From the NCBI GenBank assembly GCA_030695285.1, contig JAUYTF010000454.1, positions 1 to 5,080 on the forward strand: DNA of 5,080 nucleotides, written 5' to 3'. A program made the position numbers and the translations under genes. Shown here in pieces: positions 1 through 5,080 of the stretch (its first letter is position 1; every line of letters starts with the position of its first letter). A model generated the notes under the pieces. The model was not told the origin of the DNA and did no database searches. It saw nothing but the letters and a program-made list of their open reading frames with translations. The DNA is from Eubacteriales bacterium. GTDB taxonomy: Bacteria; Bacillota; Clostridia; Christensenellales; CAG-138.

Positions 1-5
1 GCAAC

Positions 6-10
6 AGGAG
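6..10 (+). promoter_or_regulatory. Ribosome binding site of the PHP-domain gene
   Basis: AGGAG lies 6 bases upstream of the ATG at 17. It supports that start although only 16 bases of upstream sequence are available. Confidence 0.75.
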
Positions 11-16
11 AGCAAC

Positions 17-775
17 ATGCAATTATACGACCTGCACACGCACACCAATATGTCCGACGCGCGGTTTCCCATCGAAGACCTTGTAGAGGTTGAGCATGCG
101 CAGGGGCATATCTTAGGCGTGTCCGACCATTTTTTTTGCTGCGGCATCTATACGCTTAGCGATATCAAGACGTATCTTGAAATTCTGCGGCTCTATCCGG
201 TCTATCGCGGGGCGGAGGTCAATATGGAGCACCGCTTTAACCTGCCGGATTCGCTGGACGACGAGCTGGACTACATCATCGCGAGCGTACACAGCATGCC
301 GGACGGGCGCGGCGGTTTTGTTCCGTTGAACCAGTATTTTTCCAGGCGCTCCGGCTATACGGAAAAATACGACAAAAACTATTCATCCGATATGAACCGC
401 TACTATCTCGCCTATATCATTCAAACGATGGAAAAAACGTTCTCCACCCAGCGCGTGGATATTCTTGGACACGCGACAGTGCTCCCGCCCTATGACGAGC
501 TCTACGGCACCAATTTTCTAACCCAGTGGGAAGACGCGGTGATAGGGCTGTGCAAAAAGCACGATGTCGCGCTCGAAATTTCCGGCCTCTGGCGTGCGCC
601 GAGGTTGGATATGCTGCGCCGCGCGCATGACGCGGGGCTGAAGTTTTCCATGGGTAGCGACTGCCACGACCGGCTCCAGATTGGCAACCTCCAGTATGTG
701 GAGCAGATGATCGATGAACTGGGCTTACAGCAGGAAGATTTTTTTATTCCAAAAAGGCAGCTCAATTTCGATTAA
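17..775 (+). CDS. PHP-domain metallohydrolase (histidinol-phosphatase-like), substrate unknown
   Basis: This 252-residue cytosolic protein has the full metal-ligand pattern of the PHP (polymerase and histidinol phosphatase) superfamily. Visible ligands are H7 and H9 in HTHTNMSD, D14, D37-H38 in GVSDH, E67 in GAEVN, H92 in ASVHS, H152 in ILGHA, and D215 and H217 in GSDCH. The family folds as a distorted TIM barrel with a di- or trinuclear metal site and usually hydrolyses phosphoesters; length and motif order fit the HisJ/YcdX-type stand-alone enzymes. The ATG at 17 follows AGGAG (6-10) with a 6-base spacer, and the HxH motif sits right after it as expected, so the start is secure. No signal peptide or membrane segment is seen. 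It ends 82 bases before ord on the same strand, but nothing links it chemically to ornithine breakdown and no his genes are present. A histidinol-phosphatase label would be over-specific. Fold assignment is sure; substrate is unknown. Confidence 0.9.
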   Translation: MQLYDLHTHTNMSDARFPIEDLVEVEHAQGHILGVSDHFFCCGIYTLSDIKTYLEILRLYPVYRGAEVNMEHRFNLPDSLDDELDYIIASVHSMPDGRGGFVPLNQYFSRRSGYTEKYDKNYSSDMNRYYLAYIIQTMEKTFSTQRVDILGHATVLPPYDELYGTNFLTQWEDAVIGLCKKHDVALEISGLWRAPRLDMLRRAHDAGLKFSMGSDCHDRLQIGNLQYVEQMIDELGLQQEDFFIPKRQLNFD

Positions 776-833
776 GAATATTTAAAAATGAACTCAGAGC
801 ATCAATCCAATATCACATCACCTCAATATTCTT
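774..833. repeat. 9-bp inverted repeat spanning the gap between the PHP gene and ord
   Basis: AAGAATATT (774-782) and its exact reverse complement AATATTCTT (825-833) flank a 42-base spacer. The left arm begins inside the stop codon of the PHP gene. The gap is markedly AT-rich against GC-rich flanks. The arms could form the base of an RNA stem or mark a two-site operator, but AT-rich sequence yields such pairs by chance and there is no terminator-like T-run after it. The repeat is seen directly; any role is inference. Confidence 0.4.
801..829 (+). repeat. Imperfect 13-bp tandem-spaced direct repeat upstream of ord
   Basis: ATCAATCCAATAT (801-813) and ATCACCTCAATAT (817-829) agree at 10 of 13 positions, with a 16-base repeat distance. 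They lie in the only sizeable non-coding gap of the window, 29 bases before the ord start. This could be a pair of regulator half-sites or simply low-complexity AT-rich sequence. No recognised operator consensus was matched. Confidence 0.3.
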
Positions 834-848
834 TGCCAAAGCGGCAGG
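832..848 (+). promoter_or_regulatory. Possible small hairpin overlapping the ord ribosome binding site
   Basis: TGCC (834-837) pairs with GGCA (843-846) around the loop AAAGC. Two further G-U pairs (833-847 and 832-848) extend it. The 3' arm covers the first bases of AGGAGG (846-851). Such a stem could modestly lower ord translation, but it is short and probably weak. The pairing is seen; a regulatory effect is inference. Confidence 0.25.
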
Positions 849-851
849 AGG
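846..851 (+). promoter_or_regulatory. Ribosome binding site of ord
   Basis: A perfect AGGAGG sits 6 bases before the ATG at 858. It fixes the ord start and makes translation independent of the upstream PHP gene. Confidence 0.85.
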
Positions 852-857
852 AACGGT

Positions 858-1916
858 ATGCGGAATATACGGGTAGCAGTTTGGGGATTTGGCGCGATGG
901 GCGGCGGTATCACAAAAGTACTGCTGCAAAAGACGGGCGTGGAGATCACGGGCGTTTGCGACCTGCATCCAAATCGCGTCGGCAGGAGCATATATGACCT
1001 GCTGGGCATGGAGCGCGAAAACAGGGCGGACGTGGTCGTCACAAGCGACATCGACGCGGTTTTGACGGAGCGCGGCGCGGATGTGTGTATCGTCGCGACG
1101 GACTCGTTTACCAAAGATGTATTCCCGAAGCTCGTTCGGGTGCTCTCGCGCGGGATCAACGCCATCAGCACCGCGGAGGAGATGAGCTATCCCGCCGCAA
1201 AGCAGCCGGAGCTTGCCCGCGAGATCGACCGCGTGGCAAAAGAATTTGGCGTCACCGCGCTTGGCACGGGCATCAACCCCGGACTGATGATGGATCTGCT
1301 CGCCATCTGCCTCACCGGCTGTATGACGCATGTTGACAAAGTCACCTGCCGCCGTGTCAACTCGCTCTCTCCCTTTGGCCCGCTGGTCATGCAGGAGCAG
1401 GGAGTGGGCTTGACGCCGGAAGCATTTCAAGAAGGTGTGGAGAAAGGCGAGCTTGCCGGCCACGTCGGCTTTGCGGAGAGCATCGGCATGATTTCGCACG
1501 CGCTGGGCTGGAGGATCGACGAGTTCTCCCAGCAGATGGCACCGATTTTGACCGAAGTCGATCGCAAATCGCCCTACGGGTTCGCCGCGCGGGGAAGCGT
1601 CGCGGGCGTGAATATGACGGGACAGGGTTATGTGGACGGCAAAGTGATGATCGACATGATTCACCCGCAGCAGATCGAGCCGGAGCTCGGCGGCACGCAT
1701 ACGGGGGACTACATCACGCTGGAAGGCACGCCGCGGGTTGATATGCGCATTCAGCCGGAAGTGGACGGCGGCATCGGCACCATCGCGATGTGCGTGAATA
1801 TGATTCCGCACGTGATCAACGCACGGCCTGGATTGAAGACGATGATCGACCTGCCCGTTCCGCATGCGATTATGGGAGACATGCGAGATCAGATTGAAGA
1901 AGGCTTATTGGACTGA
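858..1916 (+). CDS. ord: 2,4-diaminopentanoate dehydrogenase
   Basis: The 352-residue product is the NAD(P)-dependent enzyme that oxidatively deaminates (2R,4S)-2,4-diaminopentanoate to 2-amino-4-oxopentanoate plus ammonia, the second step of ornithine oxidation. The N-terminus is a Rossmann fold of the dihydrodipicolinate-reductase type: beta strand IRVAVWG, the glycine loop GFGAMG (residues 10-15), and an acidic residue at the end of the second strand (D35 in GVCDLHP). A conserved GTGINPG stretch (136-142) follows, then the family's C-terminal catalytic/dimerisation part. Length agrees with the roughly 350 residues known for this family. Start at 858 is set by AGGAGG at 846-851 and puts the nucleotide-binding strand immediately at the N-terminus. 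The stop is 22 bases before ortA. D35 hints at NAD preference, but this family can use NADP too, so cofactor choice is not settled. Recognition rests on family sequence features and on the unmistakable ort/ora neighbours. Confidence 0.93.
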   Translation: MRNIRVAVWGFGAMGGGITKVLLQKTGVEITGVCDLHPNRVGRSIYDLLGMERENRADVVVTSDIDAVLTERGADVCIVATDSFTKDVFPKLVRVLSRGINAISTAEEMSYPAAKQPELAREIDRVAKEFGVTALGTGINPGLMMDLLAICLTGCMTHVDKVTCRRVNSLSPFGPLVMQEQGVGLTPEAFQEGVEKGELAGHVGFAESIGMISHALGWRIDEFSQQMAPILTEVDRKSPYGFAARGSVAGVNMTGQGYVDGKVMIDMIHPQQIEPELGGTHTGDYITLEGTPRVDMRIQPEVDGGIGTIAMCVNMIPHVINARPGLKTMIDLPVPHAIMGDMRDQIEEGLLD

Positions 1917-1926
1917 CGGTTTAATC

Positions 1927-1934
1927 GAGGTGAT
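1927..1934 (+). promoter_or_regulatory. Ribosome binding site deciding the GTG start of ortA
   Basis: GAGGTGAT is a perfect 8-base match to the complement of the usual 16S rRNA 3' end. It stands 4 bases before GTG 1939 and selects this start over the in-frame ATG at 1864, which has no comparable site and would overlap ord by 53 bases. Confidence 0.8.
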
Positions 1935-1938
1935 TAGC

Positions 1939-2241
1939 GTGGCAAACAAAGGCGACTGGGTCAGGATTCATAGCGTGATTTTAACATCCGAACAGCGTTC
2001 CACTGCGGTGCCGGAGGACACAAAATCCGTACCGCTGGAGCAATGGACAAAGGGCTATCTGCATGCCGATACGCCATTGGGCGGCGAGGCGACAATCACC
2101 ACGCGCACGGGTCGCGTTGTTTCCGGCACGCTTGTGGACGAGACACCGCACTATTGCCATAGCTTTGGCGACTTTGTGCCGGAGCTGCAGCAGGCGGGGG
2201 ACGAGGCATTTGCGTTCCTCTTTGGAGGTAGTAAAAAATGA
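1939..2241 (+). CDS. ortA: 2-amino-4-ketopentanoate thiolase, alpha (small) subunit
   Basis: With the GTG start at 1939 this gives a 100-residue protein beginning (M)ANKGDWVRIHSVIL, the typical opening of OrtA. It partners with OrtB to cleave 2-amino-4-oxopentanoate with CoA into D-alanine and acetyl-CoA. The small subunit has no recognised catalytic motif; visible conserved-looking stretches are the N-terminal GDWVRIHS, VPEDTK (residues 24-29), KGYLHAD (38-44) and the Gly/Thr-rich middle ending in a GDFVPEL segment (77-83). The reading frame is open upstream to an ATG at 1864, but the extra 25 residues would overlap ord, lack a ribosome binding site and are not expected in the family. The gene follows ord by 22 bases and overlaps ortB by 4 bases (ATGA at 2238-2241), implying coupled translation of the two subunits. 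Its last residues FGG are encoded by the ortB ribosome binding site. Confidence 0.92.
   Translation: MANKGDWVRIHSVILTSEQRSTAVPEDTKSVPLEQWTKGYLHADTPLGGEATITTRTGRVVSGTLVDETPHYCHSFGDFVPELQQAGDEAFAFLFGGSKK
2224..2229 (+). promoter_or_regulatory. Ribosome binding site of ortB, inside ortA
   Basis: GGAGGT lies 8 bases before the ATG at 2238. It falls within the last codons of ortA, where it encodes the Gly-Gly of the C-terminal LFGG. Confidence 0.8.
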
Positions 2242-3638
2242 CGGTGGACAACAGCTTTTCCGCCGTCATGGCGCGAAAGAGCGAGATCATCCGCGCTGCG
2301 GTCGGCGTCGATTACAAACAGTTCGAGAGCGGCTCCATCGCGTTTGATTATGAAAAGATGATGGCATCCACGGGCTATTCGCTCGAAGACGTCGTCGAAA
2401 CTCAGCGCGGGTTTGCGATTGGAAACACACCGTTGATCGAGCTGAAAAACATTACAGCCCTCGTGCGAAACTTAAGCAAAGACGGCTTAGGCGCGCGCAT
2501 CTTCATCAAGGATGAGGCGGCAAACCCAAGCGGTAGCTTCAAGGTGCGCAGGGCAGCCACCAGCATCCACCACGCCAAGCGCATGGGCTATCCCGGCGCG
2601 CTCTCCGCTACGAGCGGGAACTACGGCGCGGCGGTGGCCAGCTGCTGCGCAAAGAGCGGGCTTAAGTGCATCGTCGTGCAGGAGTGCTACGATTCACGCG
2701 GCGTCGGTCAGCCGGAGATCATCGAAAAAGCGCGCAAGTGTGAAGCGCTCGGCGCGGAGGTCGTGCAGCTCACAGTCGGCCCCGAACTCTTCTATACCGT
2801 GCTGCGCATGCTCGAGGACACGGAGTATTTTAACGCCTCGCTCTACACGGCGTTTGGTATCGCGGGCATCGAGACGCTGGGTTACGAGGTAGCCGAGCAG
2901 TGCCGTGCGCAACTGGGCAAAGACCCGGATGTGGTTGTGTGCACCAACGCAGGCGGCGGAAACCTGACGGGCACCGCACGCGGATTACACAAGGCGAACT
3001 GCTATCCTGAGATCGTGGCCGCGAGCGTCAACCTCAAGGGCTTGCATATGGCGAGCGACACGCAGTTCAACAAAAAATCATTTACGACCGGGCATACCGG
3101 CTTTGGCATGCCGTTTTCCACATGGCCGGATCGTAGCGATGTGCCGAGGAGCGCGGCGCGCCCGCTTCGATATATGGATCGCTATGTGACGGTCAATCAG
3201 GGAGAAGTGTTTTACACAACTGAGCTGCTTGCTCGGCTGGAAGGCATCGAGCGCGGACCAGCGGGCAACACGAGCCTTGCCGCCGCGATTTCGCTCGCGC
3301 AAGAGTTGCAGGAAGATCAAATTGTCATCGTGCAGGAGACGGAGTATACGGGCGCGGGCAAGCACGGCAGCGCGCAGCTCTCGTTCGCGCGGCAAAACGG
3401 AATCATAGTGTCGCTTGGTGACCCTATAGACGAAATCGCGGGCGAGAGCATCGTGCTCCCCGCGCATCCTTCGCTCTTGCGCGCGGTGGACGTCGACCTC
3501 GACCACATGCGCCGCTCGTTGATTACCCACGCGGCGACGATGATCGACCACGCGCCGACACAAGCAGATATCGCGTTTCTTGCAGAAGAGACAAAGGCAA
3601 GCGAAGCGTTCGTGCGCGAAACGCTCCAGCGAAACTAA
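2238..3638 (+). CDS. ortB: 2-amino-4-ketopentanoate thiolase, beta (PLP-binding) subunit
   Basis: The 466-residue product is the catalytic, PLP-dependent subunit of the thiolase that splits 2-amino-4-oxopentanoate with CoA into D-alanine and acetyl-CoA. It belongs to fold-type II PLP enzymes (threonine synthase/tryptophan synthase beta group). Visible motifs are the Schiff-base lysine K102 in NPSGSFKVRRA, the substrate/cofactor asparagine loop TSGNYGAA (125-132), and the phosphate-binding glycine loop NAGGGNLTG (237-245). The roughly 60 residues before the IGNTPLIEL segment (61-69) are an N-terminal extension common in this family. Threonine synthase and diaminopropionate ammonia-lyase share the fold, but the adjacent ortA, ord and ora genes settle the identity. 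The ATG at 2238 has GGAGGT 8 bases upstream and overlaps the ortA stop by 4 bases. The stop is 34 bases before oraS. No membrane segment or frame damage is seen. Confidence 0.94.
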   Translation: MTVDNSFSAVMARKSEIIRAAVGVDYKQFESGSIAFDYEKMMASTGYSLEDVVETQRGFAIGNTPLIELKNITALVRNLSKDGLGARIFIKDEAANPSGSFKVRRAATSIHHAKRMGYPGALSATSGNYGAAVASCCAKSGLKCIVVQECYDSRGVGQPEIIEKARKCEALGAEVVQLTVGPELFYTVLRMLEDTEYFNASLYTAFGIAGIETLGYEVAEQCRAQLGKDPDVVVCTNAGGGNLTGTARGLHKANCYPEIVAASVNLKGLHMASDTQFNKKSFTTGHTGFGMPFSTWPDRSDVPRSAARPLRYMDRYVTVNQGEVFYTTELLARLEGIERGPAGNTSLAAAISLAQELQEDQIVIVQETEYTGAGKHGSAQLSFARQNGIIVSLGDPIDEIAGESIVLPAHPSLLRAVDVDLDHMRRSLITHAATMIDHAPTQADIAFLAEETKASEAFVRETLQRN

Positions 3639-3660
3639 ACTTCTTTACTCGAACTTCTTT
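3638..3660 (+). repeat. Perfect 9-bp direct repeat between ortB and oraS
   Basis: AACTTCTTT occurs at 3638-3646 and again at 3652-3660, a 14-base period, in the 34-base gap before oraS. The first copy starts on the last base of the ortB stop codon. The tract is pyrimidine-rich and unstructured, unlike the coding sequence around it. It could be a leader or RNA-processing element between the thiolase and aminomutase messages, or a small duplication without function. Only the repeat itself is certain. Confidence 0.5.
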
Positions 3661-3661
3661 C

Positions 3662-3667
3662 GGGAGG
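3662..3667 (+). promoter_or_regulatory. Ribosome binding site of oraS
   Basis: GGGAGG lies 5 bases before ATG 3673. It decides that start against an in-frame ATG at 3580 lying inside ortB. Confidence 0.85.
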
Positions 3668-3672
3668 AACAT

Positions 3673-4038
3673 ATGATCAAACGCGAAGATGATTTTCAAG
3701 CCAGACGCGAACACCTGAAGAACCTGAGCGATGAGGACCTCAAAGCGCGGTTTTGGGCGCTCACGGAGCAGCTCGTCGACCCGCTGTTGGAGCTGGCAAA
3801 GGAGAACACCTCGCCCGCCATCGAGCGCAGCGTGCTGTTACGCATGGGCTTTTCTTCACTCGAGGCAAAGGCGATTGTTGACGGTTGCGCGGAAAAGAGC
3901 CTGCTAGGGCACGGCGCGGGCAACGTGGTCTATCGTTATGCGAAGCACACGGGGCAGGAGATTCGTGAAGCGGGGCTTGCGTTGCTTTCCCCCGCGAACA
4001 TGGAAGAGGCCGCGCACCTGTTTGGAGGCAAACAATGA
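3673..4038 (+). CDS. oraS: D-ornithine 4,5-aminomutase, small subunit
   Basis: The 121-residue product is the S subunit of the adenosylcobalamin- and PLP-dependent aminomutase that converts D-ornithine to (2R,4S)-2,4-diaminopentanoate, the first committed step of this route. The length equals that reported for the C. sticklandii subunit, from memory. The protein is mostly helical by composition, with a charged N-terminus (MIKREDDFQARREHLKNL), an ERSVLLRMGFSSLEAKAIVD stretch (51-70) and the conserved-looking LLGHGAGNVVYRYAKHTG segment (77-94). It binds neither cofactor by a visible motif and in the family serves as a structural partner of OraE. The frame extends upstream to an ATG at 3580 inside ortB, but only ATG 3673 has a ribosome binding site (GGGAGG). 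The stop overlaps the oraE start by 4 bases (ATGA at 4035-4038), suggesting coupled synthesis. Confidence 0.95.
   Translation: MIKREDDFQARREHLKNLSDEDLKARFWALTEQLVDPLLELAKENTSPAIERSVLLRMGFSSLEAKAIVDGCAEKSLLGHGAGNVVYRYAKHTGQEIREAGLALLSPANMEEAAHLFGGKQ
4024..4028 (+). promoter_or_regulatory. Ribosome binding site of oraE, inside oraS
   Basis: GGAGG lies 6 bases before the ATG at 4035 and within the oraS C-terminal codons for Phe-Gly-Gly. It mirrors the ortA/ortB junction. Confidence 0.8.
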
Positions 4039-5080
4039 GCGAATACAAATTGTTGCCGGATGAAAACATCGACGTTGCGAAGATTTTAGAAGATTTGGAG
4101 CATTACCATCCCCGCCGCAAAGGGTGGACGTGGCGCGAGCCATCCCCAGACCTCACGATGGGACCGTTTACCTATCGCGATTGCAGCAAGCCGCTCAAGG
4201 ACAGCGTGCCGCTGCCGCCCGCGCACTACTTTGGCGATATAGACCCCCAGCCGATGCCTGTGATCACAACCGAGATCGCGAGTGGTCGCTTTGAGGACGA
4301 CATTCGCCGCATGCGTATGGCGGCGCACCACGGCGCAGATCACATTATGGTCATCCGCACCTCCGGGCAGAGCCATTATGACGGCTTGATCGAAGGAACA
4401 CCGCAGGGCAGCGGAGGCGTACCGATCACCAGAAAACAGGTGCGCGCGCAAAGAAAAGCGCTCGACCTGATCGAAGACGAAGTTGGACGAGAGATCAACT
4501 ATCACAGCTATGTCAGCGGCGTTGCGGGGCCGGATATCGCCGTGATGTTTGCGGAAGAGGGCGTCAATGGCTGTCATCAGGACCCGCAGTATAACGTCAT
4601 CTACCGCAACATCAACATGCTACGCTCCTTTGTGGACGCGGCGGAGAGTAAACAGCTCATCGCCTGGGGCGGCATGGCGCAGATTGACGGCGCGCACAAC
4701 GCTAACGCCACCGCGCGGGACGCCTGGAAGGTTATGCCGGAGCTCATGGTGCAGCACGCGATCAACGCGCTGTATTCCTATAAAGTCGGCGTACCGAAGG
4801 AGAACATCTGCCTTTCCACCGTACCGCCGACGGCGACGCCGGGGCCTTGCGTCTATATGGATCTGCCGTATGCCGTAGCGCTCAGGCGACTCTTTACCGG
4901 CTATCGCATGCGCGCGCAGATGAACACGAAATACATTGAATCCAGCACGCGCGAGGCAACGGTGACCCATGTGCTGAATATGGTGGTGAGCAAGCTCACG
5001 AGTGCGGACATTCAGTCCACCATCACGCCGGACGAAGGGCGTAACGTGCCGTGGCACATCTTCAACATCGAAGCTTGCGA
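4035..5080 (+). CDS. oraE: D-ornithine 4,5-aminomutase, large subunit (5' part, cut by window end)
   Basis: The open frame runs from ATG 4035 to the window edge without a stop, giving the first 348 residues of a protein that in this family is about 730 long. OraE carries both cofactors: an N-terminal TIM barrel holding PLP and substrate, and a C-terminal Rossmann domain for cobalamin. What is visible is the N-terminal part (MSEYKLLPDENIDV) and much of the barrel, including TTEIASGRFEDDI (78-90), RTSGQSHYDG (108-117), NGCHQDPQYNVIY (178-190) and GAHNANA (219-225). E80, H181 and Y186 fall one position from Glu81, His182 and Tyr187 that I recall from structural and mutagenesis work on the C. sticklandii enzyme, so the active-site side of the barrel looks intact. 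The cobalamin-binding DxHxxG histidine and the PLP lysine lie in the missing C-terminal half and cannot be checked. Start is supported by GGAGG at 4024-4028 and the ATGA overlap with oraS. Confidence 0.95.
   Translation, partial: MSEYKLLPDENIDVAKILEDLEHYHPRRKGWTWREPSPDLTMGPFTYRDCSKPLKDSVPLPPAHYFGDIDPQPMPVITTEIASGRFEDDIRRMRMAAHHGADHIMVIRTSGQSHYDGLIEGTPQGSGGVPITRKQVRAQRKALDLIEDEVGREINYHSYVSGVAGPDIAVMFAEEGVNGCHQDPQYNVIYRNINMLRSFVDAAESKQLIAWGGMAQIDGAHNANATARDAWKVMPELMVQHAINALYSYKVGVPKENICLSTVPPTATPGPCVYMDLPYAVALRRLFTGYRMRAQMNTKYIESSTREATVTHVLNMVVSKLTSADIQSTITPDEGRNVPWHIFNIEAC

Noticed and set aside
130..137. Run of eight T within the PHP gene (also seven T at 739-745) as a slippage or phase-variation tract
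   Set aside because: The frame is intact and the runs encode ordinary Phe codons. Eight bases is short, and there is no second frame that would be fused or cut in a meaningful way.
776..857. Intrinsic terminator after the PHP gene
   Set aside because: The inverted repeat arms are AT-only but for one G/C pair, have a 42-base loop and are not followed by a U-tract, so this is not a standard terminator.
788..997. Small + strand frame starting in the gap and running into ord in another frame
   Set aside because: There is no ribosome binding site before ATG 788, and the product is a polar, low-complexity shadow of the ord reading frame.
813..1865. Long open frame (350 codons) on the minus strand almost fully antisense to ord
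   Set aside because: The product is rich in Arg, His and Ala with no recognisable domain, as expected for a shadow in GC-rich DNA. The + strand gene has a strong ribosome binding site, a Rossmann motif and a clear family.
1864..1938. Upstream ATG start for ortA overlapping the end of ord
   Set aside because: It has no good ribosome binding site and adds 25 residues not expected for OrtA. GTG 1939 has a perfect site 4 bases upstream.
3078..3563. Minus-strand open frame inside ortB
   Set aside because: It is a shadow of a well-supported PLP enzyme gene, with Arg/His-rich composition and no domain.
3580..3672. Upstream ATG start for oraS inside ortB
   Set aside because: It would add 31 Lys/Arg-rich residues encoded by ortB sequence and the gap. 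ATG 3673 gives the family length of 121 residues and has GGGAGG in place.
4086..5057. Minus-strand open frames at 4086-4577 and 4620-5057
   Set aside because: They are antisense to oraE, whose + frame encodes a recognisable aminomutase. Their products are low-complexity His/Arg-rich and have no supporting start signals.

Overview
The window carries most of the oxidative (reductive-cleavage-free) D-ornithine degradation operon of an anaerobic fermenting bacterium. All genes lie on the + strand. The sequence is GC-rich (high fifties percent by eye). Each gene is preceded by a strong AGGAGG-type ribosome binding site, and one uses a GTG start. The gene content and order match the ornithine cluster known from Clostridium (Acetoanaerobium) sticklandii. 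Together these point to a GC-rich member of the Clostridia (Bacillota), such as a gut or digester amino-acid fermenter. The species cannot be named from this window.

Layout: (1) 17-775, a PHP-domain metallohydrolase of unknown substrate. (2) 776-857, an 82-base AT-rich gap with an inverted repeat, an imperfect direct repeat and a weak hairpin next to the next ribosome binding site. (3) 858-1916, ord, 2,4-diaminopentanoate dehydrogenase. (4) 1939-2241 and 2238-3638, ortA and ortB, the two subunits of 2-amino-4-ketopentanoate thiolase. (5) 3639-3672, a short gap with a perfect 9-base direct repeat. (6) 3673-4038 and 4035-5080 (cut by the window end), oraS and oraE, the small and large subunits of adenosylcobalamin- and PLP-dependent D-ornithine 4,5-aminomutase.

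How the genes work together: OraS/OraE moves the terminal amino group of D-ornithine to C4, giving (2R,4S)-2,4-diaminopentanoate. Ord deaminates this oxidatively to 2-amino-4-oxopentanoate, yielding NAD(P)H and ammonia. OrtA/OrtB cleaves that product with CoA to D-alanine and acetyl-CoA, which feeds substrate-level phosphorylation. The genes are therefore in reverse order to the chemistry, except that ord comes before ort. Both two-subunit enzymes are encoded by gene pairs with 4-base ATGA overlaps, while different enzymes are separated by 22-34 bases.

The core is a known pathway, not a new system. The least explained parts are the PHP-family gene directly upstream and the small repeat structures in the two longest gaps. 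No RNA genes, mobile elements, CRISPR arrays or convincing terminators were seen.
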